Part shown: in pieces, positions 58,037-64,000 of the stretch
How positions within the stretch are numbered: position 1 is the stretch's first letter
How the letters are laid out: each line of letters begins with the position of its first letter
From: Blumeriella jaapii
Lineage: Eukaryota; Ascomycota; Leotiomycetes; Helotiales; Drepanopezizaceae
Length of the DNA: 64,000 nucleotides
Assembly: GCA_009599575.1 (NCBI GenBank)
Contig: VWND01000075.1
Location: forward strand, 248,001 to 312,000
Direction of reading: 5' to 3'
Translations under genes and position numbers: made by a program
Notes under the pieces: generated by a model
Told to the model about the DNA's origin: nothing
The model's input: only the letters and a program-made list of their open reading frames with translations
Databases searched by the model: none

Positions 58037-60566
58037 TGTCTATTTTTTGTTTATTAAACGCTAGATAACGATATTGAACGTTTTTTTTTGGTTCGCCAGT
58101 TGTGGACAAGCATGATTTTTTAGGCTGGGATCTTTCGCGTTTACCCCGCGTTGATTCTCGCCTGAGTCGCGACTTACTTCATGAAATGGACGGCTTCATG
58201 GAAACAATCGAAAGGCCTTTCCGCAAATCTATGACACTTTTTTTTTGATATGCGTCATTGATGTATTGCTTCCTGAGCACATTCTGATCTAGCTTGGGAG
58301 TGTCACAACAGGTGCGCAGGGAAGAAAACGTCCTCCGAAACTCGCTTATGATTCTCTAAAATTGTGAACACTTGAGCAACTTTTCTTCAAACACGCGCCC
58401 CTTGTGAAGCAATTGCTGAAGAGCAGTACACAGGTTGTTTCAACTTTTACAATAGCACAAATTCGCTTCTCTAAGTGCTAATTTGGAGGAGATTCTGCGT
58501 TATCTTGCAAATTAACAGGCGCTTATTCCACAAATCAGTTCTTACTCTTAAAGTAGAGAAACTGAACGGGGTTGCGGCCTGGCGACGTGTAATTCTCTCA
58601 ACGAAGCTTCGCTAACTCTCTGGTCTGGATTCTCAGACTTGAAAAGTGGTGGCGTTCATCCCTTACGTCAAATTCAACGGGGTGGAAGAAAGAAAATTCA
58701 TCAGGACTATCCACTTGTTAGTCTCCATTAAAGTAGTGTTCTTCGGAGAGGACTAAATGACTATTATACTAATAAAGATTTAACAACCTTGCGTGCTGCT
58801 GGTATCACAGGAGGCTGAAAACCAATTAATGGTAGCACGTCCTCGACACATCTCCGCGTGACCTCACGTGATCAGAGCACTCGCCGTTCCACTGTTTTCC
58901 CTGTAAAGTCTCGCTAAGTGCTACGACAACCTTTCGTTTTCACTTTATCTCTCTGCCAATGCAAAACTACACTTCACAATACCAACTGCTTTCGAGTTTT
59001 CATGTGTGACACCAAGAGATTTTGCTTTCTGACCAAATAACTTCTCAAGCCAATTTTTCCCATGCTTGATTTCCGCTCATTCCCTGGCAGATTTAGAAGA
59101 TCAGGGTCAAAGTCTGCGGGTTCGAAGTCGAGCTCGTCATAAGATCAAATTTCATACTAGAATTACAGAATCTCTTATTACTGTACTATTGTGTGCTCGA
59201 AAAATTGCGGCCTGGAACACCCAATCAGTATCGACCTTGGAAGAGCCTGTATCTGGATTCATTCGCTTAGAAAGTCGGAAATCTAGACAGATGTATTTTC
59301 ATTTCAAGGAACCCAGCTTGGGATTGGAGCGATGCTCTTCCTCTGCTACCTCCTTGTTGAAAGGTCTAACTGCTGCGAAAGCTGCCCTATTCGAGATTCT
59401 ACGGATAGCCGGGGCCAGAACGTCGTGCTATACGATCAAATCTCACGTCACTGTCAGGAAAGGCCTTCATCAGGTCATTGAGTAGAGACAGATTGGCAAG
59501 GGCTGTCTACGTCGTTATCACAGCGTCTGATGCATATATGTGACACAATGGCTGTCATACAAAGTTTGTACGAGAACGCTATCAGTTTCAGGTCTTGTTG
59601 TCTACCGTCCCAGGAGACGAGCACCGGAGCTATTCAATTTGCACATCGGCTCTTGCTTTTATTAGGTCTTCTTGGGAAACACTCGGGACGATAAGGTGTT
59701 CATACCTGACTACTCGTTATATACTGGCGTACCAATGCCTGTCCTACCTTGCACATAGGACACACATTCTACTCCCCGCAGCCCCAGGCAAGTGCCTGCA
59801 GGTCCTCTCCCGCTTCTCAATCTCGGTACAAGCACATGAGCGCAAAGCTAGGGGGCTTACAGTAACCAAATCCTCCGTATGACCACTGTCATCTGTATCT
59901 TAGGGGTCATACGTCTCGGCCAAGCCCGGCTATATCTGACAGAAGTCTACTAGATCAATCAATATCTGGATCCCTTCGACCGTCACAATCTAGCGGCCCG
60001 GGGTAGTTGTGGTTTTCGGGGTTTCTAAGCAAATCATAGCAGTTTCTTGGCCATTTCCTGAGAAACGTTTATTTACCCTGGACGCTACAAATTCAGGCTA
60101 AATCCTTTGTCGATTTATCGCGCTAACCCGCGTCTAGAGTATGGGGAAGCTGGGGACAAAGGATACATAGCGCTGGTTTCGGGAAGCATCGTGTCAAAAT
60201 CGATTTCCAGGCTCAAAGCGTCCCCGCAAGCCTAGTGTTCTTGCCATGGACCAATGTGTGCTTGATTTTATCCGATGGTGGCACTGCATAGTAAGGGGGG
60301 ACTTCGAGCTGCTCAGGTCGGCAGCAAATAATACCCACGGAAAGACGCCATTGTTCATCACTAAGCAAGCTTGACAATATCCGGATAAACCCAACCAATA
60401 TACTGGAGGTGTCTGATAAAGAGGAAGATGAGGGGGAGGTGTGACATTCTTTGTCCCCTAGAAGTTTATATAGTTCTGACTGAGACGCAAAGACGCTTTC
60501 TTTATCGGCTCCCAGAACATCTTTCTCTTGCTCGGGGCCATCAACAGCTCATTGGAGACGGTCAAG
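58037..60566. other. Gene-poor 2.5 kb block after the tRNA
   Basis: AT-richer DNA with no frame that resembles a known family. The longest + frame (59066-59485) has no coding character. No terminal inverted repeats or LTRs could be made out by eye. A TATATAG at about 60466-60472, 95-100 bp before the next start codon, and CCCCT/AGGGG elements flanking it belong to the sugar-transporter promoter. Confidence 0.45.
60466..60472 (+). promoter_or_regulatory. Candidate TATA box of the sugar transporter
   Basis: TTATATAG about 95 nt before the ATG. Nearby GAGGGGGAG and TCCCCTAG match the AGGGG stress-type element on both strands. Not proven. Confidence 0.35.
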
Positions 60567-62518
60567 ATGCCTTTCTACACGGCAACGAAAGATACGTTTG
60601 AGGTTGGCGGCCATGAGTTCCCTCGCATTACCTGGTACAAGGAATCTGGCATGCGAGGGTTATATATCTGGTATGTTAAATTCGCTCTCGCTAATCTTCA
60701 TCGCTTCAAGGGGAGAAGAGCCCAGATCAAAACACACCACCGACCTCGACCATCGTAATTGTCACCAAACTAAAATAAATCTAGGTTGATGTTCGCCGTC
60801 CTTACTTCCGCTACAAATGGGTACGATGGCAGTATGATGAATGGTCTTCAAACGCTTGAGGAGTGGCAAAAATGTGAGTCAATGTGACCGTCTCACGGGC
60901 TTCATCGACTAATAGATTCCCAGCATTCAACGACCCCGGCCCAGCTACTCGAGGACTTCTCAATGCTATCATGTCTGTTGGCTCCATCGTTGCCCTACCA
61001 ATAACGCCATACATCGCAGATATTGCAGGAAGACGTGCTGGTATAATGACGGGCTGTATTGTGATGATTATCGGGGTTATCTTACAGTCGATCGGTACAA
61101 ACATCGATATGTTCATAGCCGCCCGTTTCCTTATCGGATTCGGAGTTGCCATTGCTCATGGATCAACGCCACTTCTCATTGCCGAATTAGTACACCCTCA
61201 ACATCGTGCAATCTTCACAACGATCTATAACAGCACATGGTACCTGGGCTCTATCATTGCAGCATGGCTTACTTATGGTTCGTTTTCTATTGCTTTCAAA
61301 ATTAGCATGAAGCTAATTTTTCAGGAACAAATAATATACAATCGGCATGGTCGTGGCGAGTGCCGTCGATGGTCCAAGCAGTTCCTTCAATCATCCAGCT
61401 TATTGCAATTTGGATGGTACCAGAATCACCTCGCTATTTGCTATCCCGGGGACATGACGAAAAGGCACTTGAAGTCCTTGCGAAAGCTCACGCACAAGGC
61501 AATGTCGAGGATGAATTAGTGCAAGTTGAATACCACGAGATTCGTGAGACAATCGCTCTAGAGAAGGAATTCGAGGGCAACGGATGGATGGAACTGTTCA
61601 AGACAGTCGGCAACCGACGCCGTCTTATTATCCTCATCTCCCTTGGTTTCTTCTCCCAATGGTCCGGCAACGGCCTGGTCTCGTGTAAGCATAACCGGGT
61701 GCATTCTTCCCCCTGGAAATGTTTCCGAAACATATAACATACAGTATTTGCTGACATCTCGATCACCAGACTACATGAATGATGTTTTAGCTGCAGCTGG
61801 CGTGGAATCAAAGAAGCTGCGTCTCGAAATAAATGGTATTCTCAACATCGTCAACTTCGCCGTGGCGCTTGGCATGTGCTTTGTGATTGACAAATTTGGC
61901 CGTCGACCCCTCTTCCTGTTGGCTACCGGAGGCATGCTTGGATCTTTCGTCGTCTGGACAATATGTGCAGCTCGGTTCACCGAAACTGGAGTCAAAGCAG
62001 CTGCCTCCGCCGAGATTGCCTTCATCTTTATCTACTACGTCTTCTACAATTGTGCCTGGTCGGGTCTCCTTGTAGGTTACGCTGTCGAGATCCTGCCCTA
62101 CAAGCTTCGTGCAAAGGTATGCTTCCTCAATTGTCTTCCACTGGTATCCACTGACGATTTTAAGGGTCTGACTCTGATGTTCCTTGCTCTCGATCTTGCG
62201 CTGTTCTTCAACTCCTACGTCAACCCCGTTGCTCTTCATGACCTGGGCTGGAAATACTACATCGTTTACGATTGCTGGCTCGCCTTCGAACTTGGTATCA
62301 TATACTTCTTCTACATCGAGACGCAGAACACAGCTCTTGAGGAGATTGTCAAGTACTTTGATGGCGAGGCTGCTTTGCTTGGCGGAAATGTGGCGACCGA
62401 GAAGGCTAGAGTTCTCCTTGCAGAATCCGGTGTTGAACACAAAGCCCCCATTGTGACCGAACATCACGAGGTGAGGTCGGATACAGCTCCGATTAGCGAG
62501 CGAGAGACTAAGATCTAA
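60567..62518 (+). CDS. MFS sugar transporter (hexose/lactose-permease type)
   Basis: Six exons: 60567-60670, 60785-60873, 60924-61277, 61325-61684, 61770-62116 and 62165-62518 (535 codons). Twelve membrane helices of the sugar-porter family are expected. Signatures in order: NGYDGSMMNGLQ in helix 1, ADIAGRRAG (loop 2-3), ARFLIGFG, PESPRYLLSRG after helix 6, SQWSGNGLVSYY in helix 7, DKFGRRPLFL (loop 8-9), and PYKLRAK with EIVKYFDGE after helices 10 and 12. The Q in SQWSGNGLVSYY and the sequence WLTYGTNN in helix 5 resemble lactose/cellodextrin permeases more than glucose carriers. The C-terminus is a 70-residue cytosolic tail. The first intron is 114 nt, longer than the others. No hydrolase partner lies nearby, so the substrate is open. 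Confidence 0.9.
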
Positions 62519-64000
62519 ACTCAGACGCTGCATTGGGTGGTAAATATGGTAGGTGCTAGTACATACAGTGTAGGACGATCGCAAGCCAAATCAAGCTGCA
62601 TTCTTAGCAGCACCAAGCACTCGCTAGATTTTTTTGTTGAGATGTAAAAGAAAGCCACATTTCCATAGAAAGAAAGGAGGATTTTTGAGTCGCCAATCGT
62701 CTTTGCTTTCCAAGCATCGTCATATCTGAAACCCATCATCAGTCTTTCCTCATTTTTTCGTAGGCCTTGAAAGGACATCTCGCACACATTTCCTTCCTCC
62801 ACCTATCACGGAATCCAAAGCAGCTGATTTTCCGAGTATGTGGCACATAAATTTCCTGGCAATATCAACCAGTACGCAGCATAATTACTTGAGAGAAACT
62901 GCACAACTAAAACATGGATGACCCTTAAAAAGACAAAGATGACATAGTTCAACCTAGGGGTTGAACCCTGGGTATCTAGACCGCATGAACAGCATATTGC
63001 ATGTGGCAATTCCCGTCTGCTTTATTGACTTTTGCATCCACGCTTTTGCATCTCTTGTTGCTTATACCAGCTAGTTGTATTGTACTTGGCGTAGTTTTAG
63101 ACCTGGCGGGGTGGACAACAGCCGAATTCTGTTCCCATCGACCACTTGTCCGGCTCTACATATACCTAGAGAGACTCTTCGCATTAGCCTCGGCCGACAT
63201 GGTAATCCCGCACAATGATCCGAAGGCAGGAGTAGTCCTGATAATGCTCAATACCATCCAGCCATTCCTGTCGCAGTATTGTTGCACAGAAGGCAGCGAT
63301 TGGCAATAGACAGAGGAAGACTTAGAACATGGTGATTACGCGGACAGATGAAGAAACAAGGTCTCAGATCAGGTCCTGGAATGCTGGTATTGCTTGTATT
63401 CGACTGCTCGCGCCCATGAATATGTTGGTGTGAGACCACTGTTTCGCCCGTTGTTGCATGCCTGAGCGTACGCACTCAGTCCCATGCTCATCTTTGCGGC
63501 CTGACTGTTAAGCGATGTTGACAATCTGACAAAGACTGGCGTGGAAACAAAGACCACAACCGGACTCCCACAACACCCGCATTCGGCCGCTGGTTGTTGT
63601 CACGGGACACGACTATCAACAAGATTCATTTCCGAGTTTCATTCGGGTCGAGAAGTTCCGAAAAGCGGTGTTTCCGAGATCATGCCAAGTCTCTCAGCCC
63701 AACCCTGCCTCCGCTCTTGCAAGATCCCATCAATCATAGGACATTTATAAGCTGTCGATAGTTATATATTCTCGGCGGGAAGGCGCAGGGTAAAGACTGC
63801 TAAGGGCCATCAACCGAGGAGGAAGTTAAGGAAAGCACCCAGAGCGCAGTTTGAGACATACCCTTGCTCTGTACTCGAGTTGAGATCCTTTCTCTTGTAA
63901 TACACAATCATACATATGTACATGTGGATTCCAGCCTTCTTTCCTAGGTACCTCCCATGCTATGCAATACCCAATTGCACAATCTATGCCTCTGTAATAT
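62519..64000. other. Right-hand intergenic region
   Basis: 1.5 kb after the transporter stop. A hydrophobic frame at 63001-63309 (102 codons) has no recognisable family. TTTATAAG at about 63745 and TATATATT at 63765 may be promoter elements of a gene beyond the window edge. Otherwise nothing seen. Confidence 0.4.

Noticed and set aside
59066..59485. 139-codon frame
   Set aside because: No family resemblance or coding composition.
63001..63309. 102-codon hydrophobic frame
   Set aside because: No recognisable family, no promoter or splice evidence; may be chance.

Overview
This is a 64 kb window of a filamentous ascomycete (Pezizomycotina) nuclear genome. The evidence is dense protein-coding genes on both strands, mostly 45-100 nt GT-AG introns with CTAAC/CTGAC-like branch sites, a tRNA interrupted next to the anticodon, and purely fungal families (ERG9 squalene synthase, Fab1, TPP1/Est3-type telomere protein, fungal UDP-4-keto-6-deoxyglucose epimerase/reductase). 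GC-rich coding exons, pyrimidine tracts and many microsatellites would fit a dothideomycete or relative, but I cannot name a species. All splice sites below were read by eye from phase, donor, acceptor and family conservation.

Layout. 0-3.4 kb: the 3' end of an ABC transporter, then a gene-poor stretch with one possible broken gene. 3.4-14.2 kb: Nbs1 (MRN complex), an Irc21-like cytochrome b5 protein, an unrecognised KEN-box/coiled-coil protein, and a DnaJ-X chaperone. 14.7-19.6 kb: a nucleotide-sugar block made of a UDP-rhamnose-type epimerase/reductase and two convergent nucleotide-sugar transporters of the TPT/SLC35E class. 20.3-28 kb: squalene synthase, a serine-carboxypeptidase homologue whose catalytic Ser reads as Gly, and an F-box protein. 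28.6-31.6 kb: a divergent pair of predicted mitochondrial proteins, BolA and an ACSF3-like malonyl-CoA synthetase. 33.4-39.3 kb: eIF4E, Sym1/Mpv17, TRAX and the PIG-M mannosyltransferase. 39.5-52.7 kb: a very long TPP1/Est3-type telomere protein divergent from Fab1 PI3P 5-kinase. 53.7-62.5 kb: a HpcH/HpaI aldolase, a vacuolar Ca2+/H+ exchanger, a tRNA-Val, 2.5 kb of gene-poor DNA, and an MFS sugar transporter.

Working together. Two neighbourhoods look more than random. The epimerase/reductase with two transporters suggests a UDP-rhamnose (or related deoxysugar) supply and Golgi-import unit. BolA and ACSF3 share a 265-bp promoter and both lead, in established biology, toward mitochondrial lipoate (Fe-S maturation of lipoyl synthase; malonyl-CoA for mitochondrial fatty acid synthesis). 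The rest are conserved housekeeping genes with no evident cluster logic.

Cautions. ERG9 and FAB1 each need one extra C to stay in frame inside strongly conserved sequence, and the possible gene near 2.1 kb needs one G fewer in a five-G run. These are most simply homopolymer errors in the assembly. I found no CRISPR array, transposon, virus-derived gene or secondary-metabolite cluster.
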